This document shows positions 10,579-20,539 of a stretch of 64,000 nucleotides of DNA, one piece after another; the stretch's first letter is position 1; each line of letters begins with the position of its first letter. The position numbers and the translations under genes were made by a program. The notes beneath the pieces are model-generated. The model ran no database searches. It was not told where the DNA came from and was given only the letters and a program-made list of their open reading frames with translations. This DNA comes from Zanthoxylum bungeanum. Lineage: Eukaryota > Streptophyta > Magnoliopsida > Sapindales > Rutaceae. Location: NCBI GenBank assembly GCA_019454045.1, contig SKCR01032804.1, positions 21,318-85,317 on the forward strand, written 5' to 3'.

Positions 10579-12711
10579 TGTTGAATTCTAATATATGTCC
10601 CAAGATCAACAAATCAAGCAAGAAAACGCATGAATACACAACATAGGAGGTGCGGAATATACTCACAATGGTCGATTTTGATGCGAAGAAGAACACAAGC
10701 CATTTTCGTCCTTGTTGGTGCTCGGTTTGGCCTCCAAAAATAGCAGGGGCTGCTCGGTTTTGGTCCTCTTTGTGTCTCCAAGAATCGGCCATGCAAGACT
10801 CCATTGAAGCTCCAAGCTTCAAGCTTTCCAAGCTCACAAATTCGTTTCCCTATCACCATAATATAACCCATGTGTGTGCTAGCACTTGTCTTCTTCCTAT
10901 TATTCTCTTCTTGATTCGGCAAAAACCAGAAAAACAAGAAAGAAATCGGCTAGAGCCGTGAGAAGAGGAAGAAAAAAAAAGAGGGAAAAGAGAAGGAGAA
11001 GGGTTTTCACGTGAAACCGTGAATGGGAGAGAGAGTGTGTAAAAAGAAAAAGTAATTTTGATTTATATATTTTCCAAAAATAAAATAAACCATATACAAC
11101 TTTTCAATATTCAAAATACCAAAAGTCTAAAGCCAAAAGGTAAAAAGCTTTCAATCAACTTTTCACCCATCACTTCTACTTTTTCTTTAAGTCACATCAC
11201 ATCACTTTAATAAAGTGACATGTTGTCAAGTCACATCACTCAAAGTGACAATTGATTTGACAATTGACGGGACTATTGATTTGACGCTTGATGTGACTTG
11301 CGTGCCGCACTTGAATTCGAAATGCGAATGCGCTCGCAATCACGCTCGGGCTCGGGTTCGCTAATTCCGAATTAACGAATTTTCCGTCGCGTCGTAATTA
11401 AATGATTACGCCTACTGAAATCACTATTCACATCGCTAACGAATTAATTCTAAATTAATTCGTTCGCCCGAATTAAAATCTAATTTTAATTCCGCGTCGA
11501 AATCCAATTTCTAATAATATATCAAATATATTAATTTATCGATTAATTCCAAATTAATCGTTTTCTCTCTCTTTAACTAATATTTTATCCCAGATAAAAT
11601 ATCTCCGCAATTAATCCCAGATTAATTTTCTCTCTCTTCTAATTAATCCTAGATTAATTAAAGTGCGAGTTATACATCATCGGTGAATCTTCAGGAAGCG
11701 ACCCATGAGATCTCCGGATATGTTGGCAGTAAATACGGTCGTCGGACTACCCGAACACGTAAGTACCTCGTACTACGTTTATACCGATTTACAAGACAAG
11801 GTTGGCTTCTAGCAAAGCGCCATGCCTACCCAATTCTCAAGAAATATTCTTACAGGAATATATAGATCTGTATCAAGCGTAGTATACCGTAGTATTGGGT
11901 ATATCGGCCCAGTATCGGATAGTCACGTGCTAGGGCTGGGGCTGGATAAGTGTCTGCCCCGTCCGAAGCACATGTCGGATGTCTGGTAACTAGTCTCTAT
12001 AATCGGATATACATGACCTTGTCATAATATCTCGATGGCCGGCCAGCACTTAAGAGCACTAATACCGTATCCTGCGTGACATCATCTCCACTATAACTGA
12101 AGTGATACTTCCGTCTCGATATCACACACCCAATACACTACGACTCTCTGATAAACCCAGAAGCGGTGTACACAGAGCCGGTTAAAGCCCTGTACCACCA
12201 AGACCAAAGTCTACCGATTATCGCAAGTATTAGCGATGCAAGTCTCAGGTTAAGACTATACACACCTACCTTGATTTCGGCCTCCCATAGGCACATAGTC
12301 ATAATACCAATGGGATTCCGAGGGGTCTATCCAGAGCGAAGCTGTTTCCTGTACCATCAGTGAAACACGACCTCCTATCGCACTTGCATAAGTATCCAAT
12401 ACTTAAATATATGAGAACTATGCCGGTGTGCCCTCACAACGCGCACAAGTGCAATACTAGCCTATTCCGCATTATCGATGTCCTGTCTCGATAATACTCC
12501 GGCTAGGGATATTTAATGATTAATTCTTCGTGGACTGATACTGTCTCATATCATCTCAATCCAGGAACTAATCATATGGACCTCTCTTCATTTATACATA
12601 TATGGTGATCTAATCACAAATGATGAGAGTGCAATTTCCTTGTCACATAGTTAATTTGTACAACACCGTGATCTGTACAAATAGTGACGCTATGGGTCAT
12701 ATTATCCAACA
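10579..12711 (-). repeat. 5' LTR of element B
   Basis: This is a full-length 2133-bp type-2 LTR. It starts (element sense) TGTTGGATAATATGACCCATAGCG and ends just before the PBS at 10577. The donor-like site is at 10659-10666 (plus-strand ATACTCAC). The position equivalent to the TATA box of type-1 LTRs reads CTCTTAAGTGC, so no canonical TATA box remains. Confidence 0.93.
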
Positions 12712-12716
12712 GAAGG
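12712..12716. repeat. target-site duplication of B, right copy GAAGG
   Basis: Matches 2609-2613. Gag codons resume in frame across it (AAG at 12713-12715, His codon at 12719-12721). Confidence 0.97.
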
Positions 12717-12895
12717 GTCACTGGAAACGTGACTGCAGAATGGGCAAGGGACACAAGGAGGATATCAAGGCAGGCAAGGCACTAGCCTCTGGTATGTTTG
12801 TTATTGAGATAAATATGACTACTTCTAGTTTTAAAAATTGGATTTTTGATTCTGGTTGTGCTGCTCATATTTGTACTGATTTGCAGGATCTGCAG
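12717..12895 (+). pseudogene. gag-pro: gag C-terminus and protease start of element A
   Basis: This part continues the reading frame broken by B. It supplies the His and last Cys of the CX2CX4HX4C knuckle (His 12719-12721, Cys 12734-12736), a short linker, and the aspartic protease active site FDSGC with the catalytic Asp at 12848-12850. The frame is lost between about 12888 and 12900, where GCAGGAT is repeated. Reading on in this frame stops at 12919. Confidence 0.88.
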
Positions 12896-13680
12896 GATGC
12901 TGGCTTCAGGGGAGATTGATCTACGAGTCGGAAACGGAACTCCAGTTGCTGTTTTGGCTGTAGGGACTTTTGTTTTGGAATTGCCCTCGGGGCATATGCT
13001 TAAACTTTTGAACTGTTATTATATACCTAGTTTGACTAGGAATATCATATCTGTATCTTTGTTAACCCAGCATGGGTACACTTTTGTATTTAGAAACATT
13101 GGGTGTTATTTATATAAAAATGATGCAGAAATTTGCACTGCTGTAGCAAATAATGGCCTTTATATTTTGAATATAAATGAATCTCCTAAACATAAAATAA
13201 CAAACAAAAGGCTCAAAAAGAGTAATCTAAAAGATGAAGCTTACATGTGGCATTGTCGTCTAGGACACATAAACAAGACTCGCATATCCACACTTTCGAA
13301 GAGTGGGTACTTGGACGGATTTGATCTTAATTCATATGATGTCTGCGAATCTTATCTTTTAGGAAAAATGCCTAAAACACCTTTTAGTGGTAAAGGTGAA
13401 CGTGCCACAGAACTGTTAGCCCTCGTTCATAGTGACGTATGTGGGCCCATGTCTAGCCAGGCTAGAGGTGGATATCATTACTTCGTAACCTTTACGGATG
13501 ATGCATCTCGTTATGGTTATGTGTATCTAATGAGACACAAGTCGGAAACTTTTGAGAAATTCAAAGCGTTTCGACACGAAGTAGAAAAACAAACAGGCAA
13601 GAGTATTAAGACATTGCGGCCGGACCGTGGTGGCGAATACTTAAGTTATGAGTTTCAAGATTACTTGAAAGAAAATGGTG
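12896..13680 (+). pseudogene. pol: protease end, pre-integrase and integrase of element A
   Basis: In the next frame the protease C-terminal half (DLRVGNG through RNIISVS) is followed by the GAG-pre-integrase zinc-binding segment (WHCRLGHIN; His and Cys at about 13252-13340, with a CES where a CxxC is usual, so one Cys is lost). The integrase core follows, with its first catalytic Asp in HSDVCGPM at 13434-13436 and its second in the DRGGEY motif near 13622-13640. Integrase would insert the cDNA into the genome. A second frameshift at about 13675-13680, with a few codons deleted, separates these from the third catalytic residue. This is the only copy in the window with both Asp residues intact. 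Confidence 0.9.
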
Positions 13681-14767
13681 GACTCCTCCTGGAACACCGC
13701 AATTAAACGGTGTGTCTGAACGGAGAAACCGTACCTTGTTAGACATGGTAAGGTCGATGATGAGTCGGACTGAACTACCAATATCCTTCTGGGGATATGC
13801 ATTAACCAGTGCGGTACTTATTTTGAATAAGGTTCCGTCAAAGTCTGTTGAACAGACTCCATATGAGAAATGGACAGGAAGGAAACCAGGTTTCTCTTTC
13901 CTGAAGATTTGGGGATGCTGGGCATATGTTAGACGTTTAGAAGGTACCAAACTAGAACCCAAATCAGATAAATGCCTTTTCGTGGGATATCCTAAGGAAA
14001 CCAAAGGATATTACTTCTATCACCCACAAGAGAACAAAGTGTTTGTTGCTCTACATGCATTTTTCCTTGAGAAGGAATTCCTAGATGCAGTGGTAAGTGG
14101 GAGGAAAGTGGAGCTCGATGAAAATCGTAGTGATACTGTTCCTGGCAATGAATCAACGACGGAACATAAACAGACCATCCAGGATGAGTCTGTACCACAA
14201 TCTTCAGATACACAAGGACCGCGTAGGTCGGAGAGAGTCAGGAAGGTACCTGAGAGGTATGGGTTCCTGATCTCACCTCATGTAGATATTAATCTTATTG
14301 AGGATAATGAACCGACTACGTATGAGGAAGCAATACAGAATATTGATTCCGCTTTATGGCAAGATGCCATGAAGTCCGAGATGGATTCCATGTATGCCAA
14401 CCAAGTTTGGACACTGGTTGATGCACTAGAAGGCGTAAAGCCTATTGGATGCAGATGGATCTTCAAGAAGAAGACCGACATGGATGGCAACGTACAAACG
14501 TACAAAGCTAGGCTTGTAGCAAAGGGGTATCGTCAACAATATGGTATTGATTATGACGAAACTTTCTCACCCGTTGCCATGATTAAATCCATTCGGATAA
14601 TGCTTGCAATAGCTGCATATTTCGATTACGAGATATGGCAGATGGACGTTAAAACCGTTTTCCTTAACGGAAACCTTTTGGAGGATGTTTATATGCAACA
14701 ACCTGACGGTTTTATCGTACCTAGACTTGCAAACAAGGTTTGTAAGTTAAATCGATCCATTTATTGA
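13681..14767 (+). pseudogene. pol: integrase C-terminus and reverse transcriptase N-terminus of element A
   Basis: Open from TPPGTPQ-like sequence before 13712 to a TGA at 14765-14767. It contains the integrase catalytic Glu in NGVSERRNR, the TPYEKWTGRKP and WGCWAYV segments common to Copia integrases, a Pro/Ser-rich linker, and the reverse transcriptase from WQDAMKSEM through FKKKTD, YKARLVAKGY, YDETFSPVAM and WQMDVKT-FLNG. The TGA replaces a Gly codon in the IYGLKQAS motif. It is continuous with the next segment except for that stop. Confidence 0.92.
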
Positions 14768-15880
14768 TTGAATCAAGCATCACGGTCATGGAATCAGCGT
14801 TTTGATGAGATCATAAAAGAATATGATTTCGTACAAAACGATGATGACCCTTGTGTATACAAGAAGGTTAGTGGGAGAGCACTGACTTTTATTATCCTTT
14901 ATGTCGACGACGTATTGCTTATAGGCAATGACATTCCCACGCTAACGTCGGTGAAAGCTTGGCTTTCATTAAAATTCTCCATGAAAGATCTGGGAGAAGC
15001 AGCCTTTATTCTGGGAATAAAGATCTACCGGGATAGATCTAGAAAGATGCTTGGACTCTCCCAGAGTACATATATTGACAAAGTGTTGAAGCGATTCAAC
15101 ATGGATCAATCCAAGAAGGGATTGATGCCAATGTCACGTGGTATCCTTCTGTCTAAGGACATGTGTCCTAAGACTAAAGAAGAGAGAGATAACATGAGTC
15201 AGATACCGTTCGTCTCGGCAGTCGGATCGATCATGTATGCCATGATATGTACGCGACCTGATGTGTCATATGCTTTGAGCATGTGCAGTCGCTATCAGGC
15301 CGATCCAGGTGAAGGTCACTGGATGGCTGTTAAGAATATCCTTAAGTATCTTAGACGAACCAAGGATGCTTTCTTAATTTATGAAGGTGGAGAACTTGAG
15401 GTGTCTGGGTACACCGACGCAAGTTTCCAAACCGACAAGGACGACTTCAAGTCGCAATCCGGGTACATTTTTTGTTTGAATAACGGAGCAGTGAGCTGGA
15501 AATCTTCCAAGCAAGATACTGTTGCCGATTCAACAACAGAAGCGGAGTATATTGCTGCATCAGAAGCAGCAAAGGAGGCAGTTTGGATCCGAAAATTCCT
15601 AATCGGATTAGGAGTAGTTCCGTTAGCTGCTGAGCCCGTGCCATTGTATTGTGACAATAACGGGGCTATAACACAAGCTAAGGAACCAAGGTTTCATCAA
15701 CGATCCAAGCATGTTCTTCGGCGTTACCATCTGATTCAGGAGATTATACATCGTGGCGATGTAAAAGTCGAGAAGGTCGCATCGGATGACAACATTGCAG
15801 ATCCGCTGACGACGGCTGTTCTTCAGCAAGTGTTTGAACGACATATACATAGTTCAGGTATTAGATGCTTGAGTGACTGA
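14768..15880 (+). pseudogene. pol: reverse transcriptase C-terminus and RNase H of element A
   Basis: Open for 370 codons after the in-frame stop at 14765. It holds the YVDD polymerase active site at 14900-14911, LGIKIYRD, the GSIMYAM and RPDVSYA segments of the RT thumb and connection, then RNase H with TDASFQTD, SWKSSKQDTVA, TTEAEYIAA and YCDNNGAI, including its acidic catalytic residues. The natural stop is at 15878-15880, just before the polypurine tract. This is the only YVDD retained in any Copia copy here. Confidence 0.92.
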
Positions 15881-15885
15881 CTATA

Positions 15886-15900
15886 GGCCAAGTGGGAGAT
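15886..15900 (+). other. polypurine tract of element A
   Basis: GGCCAAGTGGGAGAT immediately precedes the LTR start TGTTAGACATT at 15901. This tract primes plus-strand synthesis; G has the identical sequence. Confidence 0.92.
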
Positions 15901-16557
15901 TGTTAGACATTATGACCCATAGCGTCACTGTTTTGTAAATGATATTGTATTATTGTACAAAATTAACTATGTGATAATGAAATTGCCCTTTTACCGTTTT
16001 GTAAAATTATTTACTTTAATATATTAATGGCAAAAGTCCATATGATTAGTTCCGTATTGAGATGATATGAGACAGTATCAATATAAAAGGTTTAATCATT
16101 AAATATCCCTAGTCGGAGTATTATCGAGATCGGACATCGATAATGCGGAATAGACTAGTATTGCACTTGTGCGAGTTGTGATGGCACAACGACATAGTTC
16201 TCATATATTTAAGTATTGGATACTTATGCAAGTGCGATAGGAGGTTGTGTTTTACCGATAGTACGGAAAACAGCTTCGCTCTGGACAGACCCCGCGGAAT
16301 CCCATTGGTAGTATGTCTGCGTGTCTATGGGAGGCCGCATCAGGGTAGGTGTATATGGTCTTAACCTGAGACTTGCATCGCTAGTACTTGCGACAATCGG
16401 TAAACTTTGGTTGTGGTGGTTCGGGGCTTTAACCGATTCTGTGTACGCCTCTTCTGGGTTTATCGAGAATCGTAGTGTACTGGATATGATGTCAAGATGG
16501 AAGTATCACTTCAGACATATAGAGATGATGATCACGCTGGATACAGAACTAGTACTC

Positions 16558-16564
16558 TATAAAA
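16558..16564 (+). promoter_or_regulatory. TATA box of the type-1 LTR (element A)
   Basis: TATAAAA in the context CTCTATAAAAGGTTGC, about 660 bases into the LTR. It is conserved in H (43501-43507), J (62023-62029) and C (reverse strand, 21858-21864). Type-2 LTRs have TCTCTAAAGGG or TCTTAAA here. It marks the probable RNA start region (U3/R border). Confidence 0.65.
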
Positions 16565-17829
16565 GGTTGCAACCGTCGGGACAATATGACCAGGTCAGGA
16601 TTGTCCGATTTAAAGAGACTAGTTGTTTGATATCCGATATATGTTTCGTACGGGGCAGACATATTTCCAGCCCCAGGCCTAACATGTGATAGTCCGATAC
16701 TGGATCGATATACGCGATACTGCGGTATACTACGCTTGATAAAGATCTAATATTCCAGTAAGAATATTTCTGGAGAATTGGGTAGGCATGGCGCTTTGCT
16801 AGAAGCCAACCTTGTCTTGTAAATCGGTAAAAACGTAGTACGAGGTACGTACGTGTTTGGATTATCCAACGACCGTATTTACTGCCAACATATCCGGAGA
16901 TCTCTTGGGTCGCTTCCTGAAGATTCACCTATGATGTTTGATTCGAACTTTATTAATCTTGGATTAATTACGGAGAAACTTTATCTTGGATAAAATGCCT
17001 TATTAGAAGAGAGAGAGAGATCGATTAATTTGGAATTAATCGATAAAATAATATATTCGATATATTATTAAACGAAATTAGATTTCGACGCGGAATTAAA
17101 ATCGGATTTTAATTCGGGCAAACGAATTAATTTAGAATTAATTCATTAGCGAACTGAATAGTAATTCCGCAAGGCGTAATTATTTAATTCACGTCGCGAC
17201 GGAAATTCGTTAATTCGGAATTAGCGAAACCGAGCCCGAAAGTGTTTGCGGACACATTCGTATTTTGAATCGAGTGGTATCCGCAAATCGCATCGCGATA
17301 TCTCATTACTTGATACGAAAAGATGATGGATGTATCTAGTCACCTTTAAGGGATGATACATTGTCTCTAATCTCAAAGTAAGGTAATGATGGCAAATGAT
17401 GAATTTTATTTTGGAGGGAAAACCTTTCACGGTTTTTGAAGGGTTTTTTGATTAAAAAATTCATTTTTGGTATTTGATATCATATTCTTTTATTTTTCAT
17501 TTGTCTCACACGGTTTTTGAAACATTGAGAACAAAAAAAATAAAAGACATAACACTCTCTCCTCTCCTTCTTCTTCACGCAAGCCGTGAGCTTCATCCAT
17601 GGCAGAAAATTGTTTTCTCCATTTTTGCTAGCACAACAAGGGATCAAAGGAGGTGATAGGGAAACACATTTGGAGCTTGGAGTACTAGAAGATTTGAGGC
17701 TTCTCACACTGTTGTTCTTGGCCGAAAACAGCCCCAAGATTTGCAACTTCTATCATTCTTGTTCTTGGCCGCATATCACCCACCTTGGAGGCTCAAGGAT
17801 CCTCTTCACCATGTTCATCACAAAGCTTT

Positions 17830-17837
17830 GTAAGTAT
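17830..17837 (+). promoter_or_regulatory. donor-like GTAAGTAT near LTR end (A)
   Basis: GTAAGTAT followed by TTCCGCC, about 90 bases before the LTR end. It is kept in every complete LTR of the window. See the finding on a possible leader intron. Confidence 0.45.
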
Positions 17838-17924
17838 GTTTCCGCCATCCTTCAAGCTTTGCATGTATGTTATTTGTATTTCTATGGCTTAATCTTTCTT
17901 TGGGACTAATTATAGAAACCAACA

Positions 17925-18578
17925 ATCCCACTACTTTACGTAATTCCGTAATCTCCCTTAACGGAAAAATAGAAATTTGACTATCAAAATTTCATAGCGG
18001 GAAGTGGATCCCATGACATTTACTCCAGCCTCACACTAATGACGATATTGGCCTTTATAAACTCATTAGGTAGACCTCCAAGTTCAATCACTTCATGTGA
18101 CTCCTGGTTTGGTCCTGAACCATTTTTTATCCTCACACTAATGACGATATTGGATTAAGACGTGTTCTAGGTGTATACTTATCAATGTGCATTAATGGGC
18201 TTCATATGTACACACTCACACTAATGACGATATTAGGTGACTGTGTTAACTCATCACGCTACATCTATTATTTTACCCGAGCGGCCTATGTTCCGAGCAC
18301 TTATACCTTCACATTAATGATGATATTGGATATAAGTAGTAAGAACCCATTCATCTCCGTATTGACAAGACGTACCATCCAATAATACTCCAACATTATT
18401 AATACTATTTAAAGTAATCACCTAATCACGGGAGATTTATGACAATTACGTCATTAACTTAATTAAATCAAAGTTTAAATTTAAAACATGCAATACATAT
18501 CCAATATGTCTTATGCATAATTAAATTAAAATTACTATTGCATAGATTCAAAAATATGTGTTGTGTAGTTAAGCCTTT
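17925..18578 (-). other. internal sequence of unassigned element K, with 20-bp repeats
   Basis: No ORF is recognisable. Four copies of CACACTAATGACGATATTGG or a close variant lie at 18031-18051, 18133-18153, 18216-18236 and 18309-18330, separated by unrelated 62-82 base spacers. To the right lies a PBS-like sequence, so this is probably the leader of an LTR element read on the minus strand. It was cut at 17925, probably by insertion of A. Confidence 0.5.
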
Positions 18579-18591
18579 GCTACTGATAGCA
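18579..18591 (-). other. degenerate primer-binding site of element K
   Basis: In element sense it reads TGCTATCAGTAGC, one substitution and one insertion away from TGGTATCAGAGC. Just to the right, a TTGGGG-like LTR edge follows. It suggests a minus-strand LTR element with its 5' LTR to the right. Confidence 0.5.
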
Positions 18592-18900
18592 CTCTATTGG
18601 GGTAGTTGTGGAACCCCAAGGGTCGGATCGGTGCCCCCGGCAGCGGAAATGGGTCTAATTTAAAATCAAGTATGGGTGTAATTAAAAATCATTTAATGAA
18701 TTACTATATTCCATTACGAGTGTATAGGAATAAAGCGGGGCTGAATCGAAGTCCGGAAACTCAAAAATGAATAAAAACAAAATTCCCGTGCACTATAGTA
18801 TGTGTAGGTACTCTGCGCGCCTTCCGTCCTACAGTGCAATGCGCGCGGGCACTCTAGCACGCACTGCACTGGACACCTTTTTTTAGTTTTCTTTTTCAAA

Positions 18901-18932
18901 TGCTTCAGCTCACTTTCCAGTGAGCTGAAGCA
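18901..18932. repeat. perfect 14-bp inverted repeat, 4-base loop
   Basis: Arms TGCTTCAGCTCACT (18901-18914) and its exact reverse complement (18919-18932) flank TTCC. No T-run of terminator type follows, and the neighbourhood is LTR-like. Confidence 0.8.
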
Positions 18933-20534
18933 ATTTGGGTATTTTACCCTAATTGCTTCTGGCCTTCCCTAAACACTTCAAAAACAACCAACATTAATTT
19001 TTAATTTCAAAACCAACATCAACACATGTTATAGAATAAAAATCAAAATTTTCAAAATATCAAATATTTTTCCAAAAACAAAAATTTATTCTAAATACGC
19101 ATTTGCGTAAATTTTGAATCCAATACACAAACTATTTTAGAATCCCAATTAGAAATGTCTCATGAACAATTCTAGTTCACCTAAAGGTGGTCAAGTGAAT
19201 CTAGAATGGTAGCCATAACTCGAAGCTTTAATCTAGAGTTCCAAACTCTTATTAATTGTTACATGTCCAACATGAAATCTTTCACCTAAATTATAAGCAT
19301 GTTGTGTTTATACTTCTAAAGTATCTTAACACAATTGATTAGCCTTATTCAACATTAAGCTATGTGATCATGCATATAATACACAAATAAACATAGCTTA
19401 GGAGAAGACCAAACTTTACCTAGTAAGCTTGATGCAATATCCAATCTACCTCTCATTTGTGAAATTGTTGGAGAACCTCCAAGGTGTGCAAGCTTGACTT
19501 CAAGATCCAATCTTGTTTCCAATACTTCCAAGCTTCACTTCAAGATCCAATCTTGATTTCTCCTAGGTGAAATATTGTAGAGCCCTCACAAGCTTCTTTA
19601 AACACTTCTCTAACTTAGGCTAATCTCTCTAATAATTTGCGTATGCTTATTAATTTTCTTGTAATTAAAACCTTCCTAAAGCTTGCTTTTTAATTAATAA
19701 AAGTTGTAATCAACTTTTAAGTGGGCTTAATCTAATTTGTCCAGAAGTATATAATTAGGTGTGACTAATCTCCATTGTCTCCCACTTTAATTTAATCTAA
19801 TTCAATCAAGCCAAGGATTTGGAAATAGATTAGTTAAATTTTTTCCACCTTGATTTAATCCAATTAAATCAAGCCAAAACCACATATTATTACATAATTA
19901 AAATTACCATAATATCCTCAAATGGTAGAGATAATTATTATTTTACCATTAAGCCTTTGTGTAATTAATGAATTAATCCAATTAATTCAATTAGATCAAA
20001 GTAAATATCAATTTTATCCAAAAACACTTAATTATCTTAGTTGATAATTATAATATCGAATATTATCTTTTATAAAAAATAATCAGCTACCCAAGTGCTC
20101 AACGACTACACTTCATATTGGGACTATCTAAGTTCAGACACGTTCGTCATATAAGCCTAGCTAATATATACGCAATTCGGCCACCTCCAAATTCGCGAAG
20201 AACACGAACGACCTTTCTGAACTATACAAGTCGTGGTCATCACATATGTTTAACAATCCCTCCGTCGTAAGCTATCCGAATTGTGCTTACGAAACATAGA
20301 ATATACCGTCAAGTTTTCGAGGCACACATATCATGTTGACATGTCTATGATTTTTTTACAACTGATAATATCCACCATAGGTGATCTACTTTGGCCAAAG
20401 TCGTTAAGAATCGTGAATTTACTCACATGGATACCTAAACCCCTAATGGTAAACATATGGGACGGAGGATCCTATCATGCATCACACTTGATTACTGAGT
20501 GTATCGGTCCACACCCAACGAACATGTAGAGGCC

Positions 20535-20539
20535 AGACC
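20535..20539. repeat. target-site duplication of C, left copy AGACC
   Basis: Matches 22523-22527. Confidence 0.93.

Larger units (their letters stand above)
2614..12711 (-). mobile_element. Copia element B nested in gag of A, antisense
   Basis: This is a complete 10.1 kb type-2 Copia element inserted antisense to A. Its ends are TGTTGAG...TCCAACA, with a 5-bp target duplication. Read on the minus strand: 5' LTR 10579-12711, PBS 10565-10577, leader, decayed gag and pol, PPT near 4444-4458, 3' LTR 2614-4443. The two LTRs are close to identical by eye apart from a roughly 300-bp deletion in the left one, so insertion looks recent. The interior is nonetheless riddled with stops, and several lesions are shared with E, G and I. 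Confidence 0.95.
1..17924 (+). mobile_element. Copia element A, outer copy, 5' LTR outside window
   Basis: Ty1/Copia LTR retrotransposon in sense orientation. Visible parts in order are the leader (1-1844), gag, protease, integrase, reverse transcriptase, RNase H, a polypurine tract and a 3' LTR ending at 17924. Base 1 aligns with about base 63548 of element J, whose LTR ends at 63318, so the missing 5' LTR of A should end roughly 230 bases before this window. The right flank begins ATCCC; the matching left target-site copy cannot be seen. Element B (2614-12711) sits inside gag. Domain order integrase before reverse transcriptase places it in Copia, and the protein resembles TNT1-94-type polyproteins. 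It is inactive as it stands. Confidence 0.95.
15901..17924 (+). repeat. 3' LTR of element A (type-1 start, type-2-like end)
   Basis: This 2024-bp LTR starts TGTTAGACATTATG and ends GAAACCAACA. Its first 1.1 kb matches type-1 LTRs C, H and J, including the TATA box. From about 17050 it follows the type-2 pattern (Ala-like GCGAACCGAGCCCGA block) and lacks the GTGGGCCCAC pair of C, H and J. A 123-codon antisense ORF (16557-16928) and a 122-codon sense ORF (16321-16689) recur in other type-1 LTRs. A CCTCTCC/TTCTTCTT-rich block precedes the conserved GCTAGCAC...GGTGATAGGGAAAC region. Confidence 0.93.
18592..20539 (-). repeat. LTR-like part of element K, left of solo LTR C
   Basis: No coding capacity. 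The start CTCTATTGGGGTAG next to the PBS-like site and the continuation after C at 22523 suggest a long LTR. It includes a perfect 14-bp hairpin (18901-18932) and a direct repeat of 26 bp with a 40-base period (19490-19515 and 19530-19555). I cannot assign a family. Confidence 0.45.

Noticed and set aside
12620..12711. Gag reading frame starting at 12620 as an intact gene
   Set aside because: The first 30 or so codons are the end of the B LTR. True gag sequence begins only after the target duplication.
18031..18330. Regularly spaced 20-bp repeats resembling a CRISPR array
   Set aside because: Only four copies, the last one degenerate, spacers of 62-82 bases, no cas-like genes, and the setting is plant retrotransposon DNA.
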